Source of the DNA: Plazaster borealis
Taxonomy: Eukaryota; Echinodermata; Asteroidea; Forcipulatida; Labidiasteridae
DNA: 64,000 nt
Reading direction: 5' to 3'
NCBI GenBank assembly: GCA_021014325.1
Contig: JAJGQC010000522.1
Location: 1 to 64,000 of the forward strand
Shown piece by piece: positions 10,117 through 20,643 of this stretch. The position numbers and the translations under genes are program-made. How positions within the stretch are numbered: the first letter of the stretch is position 1; each line of letters opens with the position of its first letter. The notes under the pieces are model-generated. The model was not told where the DNA came from. It saw only the letters and a list, made by a program, of their open reading frames with translations, and did no database searches.

Positions 10117-11242
10117 TACCCAGCAAACCAAATAACGTCCACTCGACGTCGCTAGGACGTTATTTGAATGTTCAGAGAACGTTTTTATTTAACGTCGTAT
10201 GGACGGATAAGTGTGGAGTTTTGTCAATGACCAGAGGACGTTGCGTTTTGACATTTTATAATAACGTTGTGACAAGGTAAAAACTGCACTTAAAATAAAG
10301 TTACTTTTTGACATGATTGTGACGTACTTTAATTTAAAGTTATTTATATTTCATAATAGTTTCATGATTATTAATATCAGAGATATATCAACATGATCAA
10401 TAAATTACTTTCAACAATACAAACTTACCATTCCAATAGACCTCCATGTTGCGGTTGCCTGACTTCACAGAACCTGTATACTATACATCGTACAGCATGT
10501 ACTATATGTACAGATCAATTTCTTGACTTTGGCAGTCATGGGTTTATATTTTTTCTTAAGTTTTTCCATTTTAATAATATTTTTGAAAGTAAAATTATAT
10601 GTTTAGTCACTACATTTAATTTGTCACTAAATCCTCTAATAGTTTAGACAAATAATTTAAGAAATGAGTACACCTAGTTCATAAATTTTGCAAACTTCTT
10701 GATATTAGTTGTAGGTATTTTACAACTTCTAAGCCCAATCTACTAATTTGCATATTATGTCATACGTTGTCATAACGTTCCAAAGTAACCTGACAAAACT
10801 ACAACCTTCAAGCAACGTTGCAAAAATAGGTTAATGCGACTTTATTAAGATGTTGTGAAAATATATTGTCAAAACGTTGTATTGATGTTGTTAAGTAACA
10901 TGACAAAACAACAACGCTCAGGTAATGTATTCAAAGAACATTCACCAAACGTTTGTAAACGATGTCAAAATACAACGTTGGACAATGTTGTATATGCGTT
11001 ACCAAATAACATGACAGAACCACAACCTTCAGACAAGGTTGCAAAAAAATATTCACAAGACATTTTTAGATGAGGGTTAAAATATAACGTTGTTATAACG
11101 TTGTATTTATGTTAATAAGTAACAAGACGAAACTGCAACCTGTTTGCAACATTGCAAGTTAGTTGTGTTTTAGTTGGGAAATAACATAACCAAAATACAA
11201 CTTTACAGTAACGTTATGATGACGTTACGTGTTTGCTGGGTA
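10117..11242. mobile_element. MITE with TACCCAGCAAAC inverted termini and CAACGTT arrays
   Basis: Ends are TACCCAGCAAAC and GTTTGCTGGGTA, so TA is probably the duplicated target (Tc1/mariner-like). The interior is noncoding and packed with diverged repeats of AACGTTGT, AAGTAACATGACAAAACAACAAC and similar. Removing it with one TA joins the flanking minus-strand frame as VESSIY-FVLRSWHTKYY, which supports the exact boundaries. Confidence 0.85.
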
Positions 11243-12558
11243 GATACTGCTCTCAACTATTATGATATGCTTTACTTGTGAGAATTGTAGCTCTTTGGCA
11301 TTCCAGTCAACCAGAATCATGCAGTTTGGTTTGTAGTGTATGTCTGAATGGAAACACTTCCTGACAAAATGACTTGAGCATCTTTTCCACACCCAAGGAA
11401 GAAACACACATCATTCACTTCATCTAGAGAGGAAACCAGAACAAAAATCGGATCCCTTACTTCTTTTTCACTGTTCAATAGCTTCCTCAGTAAGGAGGTA
11501 TAGCTTTGTTGCTGCTGATGCCTAATACTGACTGTCTTTGCAACATTCTTGTAATTGTTACAAGCTCGAGCCCACCATTTAAAAGGTTTGTGCTTTCCTC
11601 TTTGTTCATACTTGAGTACTGTTCCAGAGGTGTTTCAGGATAAGGTGATGGTCTTGAAAGAGGCTAAGAAAGAGCCGATGGTCTACAATCAAAGCTTTCA
11701 AAATGTATATGCCTGCATGGCTAATGCGTGGAGCTACTACGATTTTATATACGTCCAGCAGCAACATCTCCCACACATCAGATTCCTCATCTACCAAGTC
11801 ACCAATGATCAAGAGAAGATACAAAGCTAAGATTCTTGTCTGTGCAGCCTTCTGACCACTTGAGCTCGATGCATTCCTGAGTGCTGAATCCTGAATTATA
11901 CTTGGTTTACTTTTTTTATTCGCAAACCCATAGCCAAAAGAAGAAATGCGATTGTTTACTTCTTCAAGAGTAAAACATCCATCAATGAGTTCACCAAGAG
12001 TAAGTTTTATTTCAAGTGGGAAAAATACCCTCAAGTAAGTCATGCATTACATCAGTTACATGATTGTCGGTGACATGGAAGCCAGTCAACTTATTCAATT
12101 CAGAAGACCCTTTGATCCCTGTCTTTGAGACATTGTCCAACACAAAGTGTGCTTCAAAGCTGTTTTTGTCTCTTAAAAGTGACACATCTTCTACAAGTTG
12201 CTTTTTAGTGATCTCCTTTGATGCCTTGCAAAACCGACAAAGATAGTTAGCACTGAAGCTACCTACAAAACCGAGTGTTTCATGAAGACCTAAGTTGTCA
12301 CCTATTACCTGAAAAACAACTGGTCTTACCAAGCCCGAATAGGATTGACAAGAAAATTTGATTCCCTGTCTTTCGATATCATTCAGGTCTTTCACAATCA
12401 CTGATAGTATGCTGTCAATGCCATATTTGGCAACATCAGATCTTTTTGCACACACTGCCAATAAAATGTTACTGAGAGAAGCCTGGAACTGAGCAGGCAG
12501 ACAAAGCAGACTAATATAAAAGCCATTGAGTTTACTTATTCCTTTTTTAGAACCGAGG

Positions 12559-12570
12559 CACGGCCGTCCC
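12559..12570 (+). repeat. Left terminal inverted repeat of the RAG1-like element
   Basis: CACGGCCGTCCC. The first eight bases are an exact inverted match to the right end. Further in, a degenerate GCGCGC and then a CACTGTG lie within 35 bases, roughly mirrored by GCGCGC and CAGTG at the other end. The outer flank is GAGG. Confidence 0.88.
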
Positions 12571-13381
12571 GCGCGCATTGACACTGTGGTATAAAAGATT
12601 TTCACACGAACAAACGTTTACTCCAATTATTAATTCGACTGTTGTGTAGTAATGACGACCCCCGCGCTGTGAAACACCGTGTCGCAACGTTGACAACACT
12701 TACTTAAATTGTGATTTGGAGTAGAAATAAACTGCACATTACAGTATTTTTGCAGTTTTTATGTCCTGTGTATTGTTTTACTACTTCGTAGCTGTTCGAA
12801 ATGGTCATTGTTTACATGTATTAATTTTTTTAAGGTTTATTTGTGTCGACAAGTATATTTTTTCCAAAATACAGATTTTTCCAAAATCAGTCGAATAAAA
12901 ACTTTAAAAAAAATATTCTTTAGTTTTCCTGAAGTTGTGACGCTAGTTTCTTGAAAAGTATGTTATACTTCAACTAAATACTAAATAAAATCAAAAGGTA
13001 CAGCGGTCAATTTTTTTTTAAAGCCGTCTGAAAAAGATAACTTTTAGCTGACGTTGCGAAACTCTACATCGGTTCCAACATGCAATGTACGTGTGTCTGC
13101 AGTGGACGGACGTACACACACACACGGAAAGCGTGCGCGGTGTCTGGACGTGTTTTACGGATTTGGCGCCAGTTACAAATGTCATACAAACAACAACAAA
13201 GCACAGTCTAAAAATACGTACATGTACACTCTGTACATGATGGATTTAGTTCGTCTACGTTGTCGTCGTGTCACCTAAATTCTGGATGTAAAGACACACA
13301 AAATGACAGTAACGAGGACTCTCTTTCACAGTTAAGTGGTTTTATTTATTTACTCAACATGGTACAAAACAGCTAGATAAA
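12571..13381. other. 5' noncoding region of the RAG1-like element
   Basis: Mostly AT-rich, with a GC-richer stretch at 13,050-13,160 that includes an ACACAC run. It presumably holds the promoter and 5' UTR of the transposase gene. A very short upstream ORF (ATGGTACAAAACAGCTAG, 13,360-13,377) ends four bases before the assigned start. I could not define a TATA box with confidence. Confidence 0.45.
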
Positions 13382-16300
13382 ATGACACTGCAATTTCATT
13401 ACAAGGCTTTGCAAAAACTGTGTCGAGCCTGTGGGCGATTTACTAACGTGAGTTCAAGTAGATTTGTAACAAACAGTTGGGATTACAAAGCTGTTGATTG
13501 TATTGAGTACAGAAAAGAGCTTGAATCTGTGTTGAAAATTAACATATGGCTTGATGAGGTCAGTCGTCACCCCGTTAAATTGTGCTGGCGATGTGTTCGG
13601 AGTTTAAAACACATTAAGTATCAAATAAGGGAAAACTTTAAGTCTACTGAAGTCCCCGAATGGCAGAAACACATGCGTACAGGCAAATGCAACACTTGTG
13701 AGCTGTACAAAAGACAACTTAAAGGAGGGCGTCCACAAAAACGAAAAAGAAGCGGAAAAGGTTTGCCAAATGTGAGCACAGTTGAGGATAGTGCTCGCCC
13801 CCCCATGGAATATGAAACAGCAGTACATCCCTTCAATATTACACCTTGCGATAGCCCATACAACGTTTCATATAAACTGGACATACTAGGCAAAGATCAC
13901 GAGGAGGAAACCATCTTCATTTGTACCATTTGCCAGTGCATACTAGGATCACCTTCTGTTCAGACACCCTGCGAACATAACTTTTGTTCTCAGTGTTTGT
14001 CACAGTGGTTTCACTTCAGGGCAAGCAACGAGGTGCCATGCCCTGTTTGCCAAACAAACATTAGGTATAGTGACATCACGCCATCTCCCCGAGTGTTAAA
14101 GTTTCAGCTGACCACCCTAACAACAGTCTGTACACAATGTGGAACTTTAGGCAAGCTTACACAAATGGCCTCCCATGCATGCCCTAATCACGTGAAAAAG
14201 CATGCCCAGTGTCATTGTGAAAATTGTACTAAAACCGAGAACAGCTCAAGAGCAAGTAAAATGTCTATGACACAGGAAGTGGAAATTGCAGCAAGAGTAC
14301 TGAAAGAGGTTGCAGCACAACATGAAAGGGGTAAACCAATCCCACCTTTAATTGAAGATGTCAGTGACAAGTGGATGTGGCTCAAGTTAAGTGCCAATGG
14401 AAAGGCAGCCCGAATAAAAACAGGAGGAAGGGTGAGAGCTAACAAACACTTTCTTATTTTCTTGTTATGTACATGTTGTATCTTCCACCTTGAATTTGCC
14501 CTTTGCAACTCTTTTTTGTTTGCCTAATACTTTTTTTAAAGTTTGTCCTTTCCTTTCCTTTAACACTGAGAACTGCTCAAATAAATTGTACAACTCTTAC
14601 TTCAATACAATGCACTCGATTTTACGAACAAGAATTGTCAATGAATATTAAGTTTTCTTTTATTTACAAATTTACAGCCTGCTTTTGTTCAGAAAGTTAA
14701 AAAGGGTGCCTCTGAGACCCATCCTGACGTGGAGAAGATGAGTAAGTCAATTGACTCAATTGATACAGACTCATCAATTGCTATGATGAGGGATTGCCAG
14801 TTAGCCTGGGAGCAGCTCAGAAAGATTCGCAGGTTAGTTAGTATACATACTGTAGTTGCGTCTTTATCAAATATTTTGAACCGGTCTTTGAACACTCGAT
14901 GTACATGTACAAAGTATGTGTAGTGTACATGCTCGTTTCTGCAATCAATACGTATTTACTTCAGCTTTATTTTTGTGTTATTTCTCAGATACTTTGCAAC
15001 AGCTGGGATTTCTTTTTCATCAGAAAGGCAAATGCGTAAACGGGAAAATTCTCTGCTCAAGAACACATTGAATGGCAAACTTGTTCCATTGGTGTTCAAT
15101 TCAGATGGTGCAAATGTCTTCAATGGTGTGGAGACAAGGGAGGTTCCTTGTGTAACTGTGACCAACCTAAGCTCATTGATACTGGACTATCTAGATAGAC
15201 ATGACTTGTAAGTTAAAGCATTGTATTACACATGTACATGCATGCTATACATTGTACAAACAGCAACATACTACATGTACATATTTCACAAACACTTTCA
15301 TCATCTTTTACACAACATACTTTTGACCACCCCATATCATCACCCTTTTTTTCTTTTCTTTTCAGGAATGATTCTTTAACATGGCACAATGGAGTGATTC
15401 CACAGGAGGAAATCTGGATTAAAATAGGTGGTGATAAGGGTGGCCATAGCTTCAAAATGTCATTCCAAATAGTCAACACAGAACATCCTAACTCACTACA
15501 AAACACTGTGGTTTTCCTTTGTTTTGAGGCAAAGGATTCTTTTGCAAACTTGCAAACAGTTGCGTCACCAGTAATGGAGCAAGTGTCTGATCTGGCTAAC
15601 CGGACCTGGAGGTATTCCATTATGCTGCTTTAAAAGTATTTACTTATCTTCAAGCACACTTGAATCCTTGATTCTGATTGGTTGATCCATGGTAACATGA
15701 GTGTGATCTTAAACGATTATTGCACAATCCTTATTACACCCTGCATATTGAGCTGTTGTAACTCTGCAGGTAATTGCTATTGTTTTTAGAGGCAAATCCT
15801 TCAGAGTGTTTTTCTTTGGAGACTACGAGCTATTAACCAAGATGTATGGCATCTGCAGCTGCAATGGTAAAATTGTAATACTACTAATAACTTAAGTTAA
15901 TTGTATTTTTAAGTTAAGCTATTTATGTGAAACACATTCCAATACACATTACTTTGTGTTATTATAAATACACAGCCAGGTACTGCTGTCTCTACTGCCA
16001 TACCCCCAAAGATTTGATGAAACTACCCATCGATGAAAGGCAACCATCCCCGCCAAGAACACTTACATCAATACATCTCGACTATGAAGCATACTTGGCT
16101 GATGGGTCCAGGAAATCCAGGTCCAAAGACATATCTCACAGTATAATAGCTAAACCCATGACTGATATAGCGATTGATCACGTAAGTAATAAACATGTTT
16201 ACATGTTAATAGACCCCTTGCACTGGCCACCATCTTTAACCTCAGCTCAGTGAAGGGACTGTTTTGAGCTTGTGGCGTGCAAGGGGTCTATTGATCAATA

Positions 16301-17774
16301 TCTCTCCATGCTGAGTAAATGTTGTGAACTGTACTATGTACATGTCCATCAATATGAAAGCAGTGAAAACGTTTCTTTAAATTTCTTTTTGAAGGTTGTA
16401 CTCCCAACTCTTCACATATCACTAGGTATTTACAAAAAACTGTTTGATATGTTTGAGGAGCAATGCCATAAGCTTGACCTCAAATTGTTCAAGCTACGAG
16501 TTCAGCACTCCGAGGAGGAAAGTGATCAGTCATCCACCAACTTTGACCAGAAGGTAACTGCAGAGTTCCATCACCAGCAGCAAGTTGAAAACAACATTCT
16601 CAACAAGCAAGATGAACTGGAGCAAATAGAGGAAGAACTACCTCTTCATCTCCTACAACAGCACCTTCAAACCACTGACGACATTTTTCGGGAGATGGCA
16701 AACAAAGCCTTTACTCTTCGGAATGAACTGGATGAGTTGGTGAGTTTTTGACACAAATAATAGCATAAGTACATTAAAAACATGTATATATTCAACGTAC
16801 ATTACATTGCACTGTCATTTTAAAATGTAGCATCCAGTGTCCGTCGTCCACATAGAATTGTCTTCTCTAAAACATTTATTACAATTTTCTTTAATTGAAC
16901 AGCAAAACGTGAAGATTGATCTTCCATTTGGAACTGGTCCAGTTGTCAGCAGTCTTGACTCTGTCTTGAAAGCACATAAGGTTGCGAGGCAAGCGTATCA
17001 TGGAAAGTCTTTCGTGGGAAACCATGTTCATAAATGCTGCCAGGTAAATAACTACTTTTGAAGTTTGCACAAGTGCATGTACACTAATTATTATTTTACA
17101 TGCAATTTCAGACAACTATGCATGCATGGTAACTTCTTCGTTTTGCATTGATCCCACTAGATGAAAACTATCAAGGCATTGACATCAGCTCCTCGAAAAG
17201 TTTTACAAGACGTAGAGTCTGAAGACATTCCGATTGCGCATCATAATGAACTTGTCCGCGAAGCTTCACATGTCGGTTTACAATTTGAAGAGATCTTCCA
17301 TAAATTCGCTGATGTCCACTTTGCCATCAACCACAGAAAGGCCATAGGTCCTGGTGAATTAAATCACATTGGTGAGTTGTCCTTATTTATTAAAAAACAA
17401 ACGGGGGAGGTTCAAACACTTGCCAAAGATATGATTCAATGTTTTTTGTCTTTACTTTAGATGCATGCATTCGATGCTTCATGACAATATTCCGCCGTAA
17501 CTTCCCCGAATCATCCATCACCCCGAAAATGCATTTACTGGAGAGCCATGCAGTTGAGCAGTTAGAGAGATTTGGTGTAGGCTTCGGCTTACTGAATGAA
17601 CAGGGTGGGGAACTAATCCACACGGAGTTCAACAGGACTGGTCGTGTGGTCCAAGGCATGAAAGATGACCTCCAGCGGCTTATGACGACTATGAAGCGTC
17701 ATCACATCGCCACCACACCTGAAGTGCAGGGCAAAGTGCTTTCTAGAGGATGCACGAAAAAGAAAGAAGAATAA
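13382..17774 (+). CDS. RAG1-like transposase, ten exons, 987 residues, apparently intact
   Basis: Exons: 13382-14431, 14678-14832, 14989-15207, 15366-15611, 15790-15866, 15976-16181, 16395-16739, 16903-17043, 17161-17371, 17461-17774. All introns are GT-AG, phases agree, and the total is 2,964 nt with a terminal TAA and no internal stop. The N-terminus has LQKLCRACG, a CWRC pair and EWQKH...CNTC, in the order of the RAG1 N-terminal zinc modules. A RING finger (C181-x2-C184 to C220-x2-C223) and a further Cys/His module (about 250-270) follow. Candidate catalytic acids by analogy with RAG1 are D498 (IGGDKGG), D650 (IDH before VVLPTLH) and E934 (EQGGELIH, near KMHLLE). A CLYCH module lies between the second Asp and the first, like the RAG1 CTLC region. 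Vertebrate RAG1 is about 1,040 residues. It resembles the N-RAG-TP/RAG1-like transposons reported from molluscs and sea urchins; exact membership is not proven here. Confidence 0.9.
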
Positions 17775-19584
17775 ATTCAAAAATGAAGCAAGCATTTTTT
17801 TCTGCACACAAAACAAAAATATCAAATAGATAAAGTAAACAAGCAAGTTTGTACCATAATTTCAAATCACCTACTTTTTTCAATACAGTTGTACTAGTAT
17901 GATGATAGGAAGGTTAACTGAACCTTCAGAAAGTCTGTTGTATCTGTATCGTAATTATTCTAGGGCCTACAACATACGAACCAAATTAGTCAAATGTTTA
18001 GTCCGGTAAATTTTTACTGCACCTGCATTATTTTGAAATGTGTTTTCTCTCCACCATGTGTATGCTGGTAATGATATAAAATGCGCACAGTGCTGGTCCA
18101 AGACAACCTACAATTAATGTGTTACACATAGAAGCGAAATAATATTGTTTTTCGTAAGGCGATGAAACGGGGGGAAATGTATACTGTATAGATAGGATTT
18201 AATACATTGGGACCTTAATATGACTATGAGGCTTGCAGAGGCGCTAACATAAGACGATAGTGAAATGAACCTTAGTATATAAATACTAGTTTTAGGAGTA
18301 GAGTGAAACTAAAGCAGCGAATGAAAAATCTTCAATAGAAATTGTCCAACCTTGCATGAAGTTCATGAATATAGCCTAACAACCCTAGCCTAGTACTTAC
18401 TAACTACTTCTAGTAGTAGGCTTTAAATTTTGGATAGGCAAAAAAAAAAAATGTTGTTTCCGATTACATGCCATTTTAAGATAGGGTCGGGCGTCGAGCG
18501 CAATCAGCAGATTTGCACAACGAATTGGACAAACTTTTGCGCAATCTACAATTTGCGTTATGCAGAATTGCCAGCTCAATTTGCGCATCAAGCAACAGTT
18601 TGCGCAATCTTCAGATTGTACACACATTGTACAAATGGATGTAATTCAAATTGCAAGTTTGTAATTTGTAAGCCAATGTTTCAAAAACAAATAACGATAA
18701 AAAGTACAACAATTGTTTGCTACACTAGGAAAGAGATGGTCTCCATTTTGGGGAACTTAGTGAATATTTAGGAGGTAGTGAAGACTTCTTTTAAGCTTTA
18801 ATAATACAAATGTTGAATGAAAAAAGCTGCCCTCCCCCCATGCTTGATGCTAACGAACTTACCGTAGTGGATTGGGATCCTTCTCCAAGCTCTGCCTCTG
18901 TATAAAAACGTTGAACTGGTCAGCTGATGAACAATAAGAAGAAATAAAACTGAAATACTGCCGTTTCCAAAAGAAGTAGAGGTGGTTTACCCCTTGTATC
19001 TTTACAACCATCATGCATTCATAGAGGAAGAAAAATTGGCCGATGGCCGGAAAATACACACATGTACGGGTACACATGTAAGCACCTAACTTTTCTGTTG
19101 AAAAATGACTGAATAAAATCCGATTTATCAAAAAACATCCCGCTGTACCTTACCTTTTTTTTCCTGAAAGATGACACAGAACACGTCTACTCCATGATGA
19201 CACGTTGATTTTTCATGGGAAAAGTCGAATATAATTGTCAAATCCAATTTTTCAGACCTAAAATTGTCCGTTGTGAGCAAGCGACGCAACAACGGTTGTT
19301 TACATCACACGTTTAGAATTCAGGCTCGTTCAGGGGAAATCTCACATGGTTAATTGACCTTTATACATAAACAGTACTATCAGGTCTAATATTAACATAT
19401 TCTTTACAATTTTTATTTAAATGATGTCTTTTGACCAATGACTATTGAGAAAACAAAACTATGCAAATTTATAATTTGACCTCTATACACGTAAACAATA
19501 GACTAGCTACACATCCATTACGCGCGGAGCTGAGAAAAACACTTGCGCTTTCCAAACACTGAGGGCGCGCTCTTTTATTTATCT
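17775..19584. other. 3' region of the RAG1-like element, no second gene established
   Basis: About 1.8 kb between the transposase stop and the right terminus. It includes a stretch rich in TTTGCGCAA-like words (18,500-18,620). I looked for a convergent Kelch-repeat (RAG2-like) gene on the minus strand and saw no Kelch motif. One minus-strand open segment, 18863-19094, has a plausible acceptor (TTTTCAACAG) and donor (GTAAGT) but no recognisable domain. Confidence 0.5.
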
Positions 19585-19596
19585 GGAGCGGCCGTG
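19585..19596 (-). repeat. Right terminal inverted repeat of the RAG1-like element
   Basis: Read on the minus strand it is CACGGCCGCTCC, matching the left end over the first eight bases and then imperfectly. A GAGCGCGCCCTCAGTG stretch follows about 20 bases further in. The outer flank is GAGG at 19597-19600. Confidence 0.88.
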
Positions 19597-20643
19597 GAGG
19601 GGGTTCCCCGTTTCATAATCATCACAATACAACAGAATAGGGACGACAACATCGACACTTGCAGAAAATTTACCATTAAGGTAACTTCCATCCCGATTGG
19701 ACTGTAACAACAAGCCATCCTCACAGGGTTGTTGATGAAGAATTGCAGCCCTCACTCCTGGCTGTTCCAGATTTTTCCTGAGTGTTTTCTTCATGGGAAC
19801 ATATTGGAAGCTGTCATTTTTTACTTTCTGTTTTACTCCTCCAGTTGAGGTATCACTCTGTGATGTGAATGACTGACCCAGCACCCTTTCCTCTGGGCTG
19901 ATGAAATATCCCTTATCTTTGACGTGTTTGTCCTGTTGGTACTGTGATCAAAGGCCTTCAAAAGTTTTTACAACCCCTCATTCTTGAAAATCTGTTTCAA
20001 GTTTTGAGAGATTTGCCTCATTGAATTGTGTTTGAACCTCTTCCATAATAGAGGAAAGCTTATGCTGTAGATGATTAGCAAAAATCTCTGACAGCCCTTC
20101 AACTTCATATATGATCTGTAGCATATTGGAATATGGTATAGCATTTGCTTTCATGTTCGCTACAAAATAAGAAACTGCTTCAGCAAGGGTATCTTTGCAT
20201 GTTTGTCCATCTTCATCCAATCATTCATTATCTTGCACGTCCATTCCTTAAAAATCCATCAGTGCCATGCTCATTTTCTGATTCTCCACCTTGAGTTATG
20301 TTCTTGCTTGTCTGCATGCTTTGCCAAGATATGACGTCAATATGATGATAAATGAGAAAATGATGCCAAACAGCCATCTTGTCTACATATGACAAATGTT
20401 GATGTACCAGAATGTAAACTATGGATGTATTTTAGGTGATTGAAAAGACCCTTAATTCCCCCATGGAATTCAGATAAGCACTTATAGCACAACATAGTTT
20501 CTTCTTACAATACTAAAAAGGCAAACAACTCACTTGCTTTTTCCGTTTTGCCAAGAACTTAACTCGCAACCCAACTTTTGGAATTAGCAGTGTAATGTCC
20601 TTTTCTCTTAACTGCTCTAAGGCTTCTATATCTATTGCATTAT

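Larger units (their letters stand above)
12559..19596 (+). mobile_element. RAG1-like DNA transposon, complete with TIRs and target duplication
   Basis: A 7,038-bp element. The left end starts CACGGCCGTCCC and the right end, read inward on the other strand, starts CACGGCCGCTCC. GAGG flanks both sides (12555-12558 and 19597-19600). The interrupted minus-strand gene ends ...GNPL at one side and resumes GSKKG... at the other; one GAGG copy joins them in frame. Inside lies one plus-strand gene of ten exons (13382-17774) for a RAG1-like transposase. CAC termini with a 4-bp duplication are known from Chapaev/CACTA-type elements. Transib and ProtoRAG make 5-bp duplications. Confidence 0.92.
9927..20643 (-). 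pseudogene. Broken multi-exon DNA-transposon-associated gene, split by two insertions
   Basis: Minus-strand pieces read 5' to 3': 20643-20534 (110-bp exon with good splice sites; a SAM-like IDIEALEQLREKDI block), 20220-19978, 19884-19597 (ending YCDDYETGNPL), then 12558-11243 (GSKKGISKLNGFY, GDNLGLHETLGF, a CRFCK module and HVTDVMHDLLEGI), and 10116-9927. They match a widespread uncharacterised transposon-associated protein family of marine invertebrates. A CACTA/EnSpm-type origin is a guess from the MHDLLEG motif. Two insertions split it: a MITE at 10117-11242 and the RAG1-like element at 12559-19596. Several frameshifts (for example near 12,030, 11,600, 11,330 and 19,900) show that it is dead. 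Confidence 0.75.

Noticed and set aside
12583..12589. CACTGTG near the left end of the RAG1-like element, resembling an RSS/Transib heptamer
   Set aside because: A 7-base match is expected several times by chance in this window, and the true terminus, fixed by the empty site, is CACGGCCG at 12,559.
18430..18771. 113-codon plus-strand frame downstream of the transposase
   Set aside because: Driven by repeated TTTGCGCAA-like words, low complexity, no domain and no supporting splice signals.
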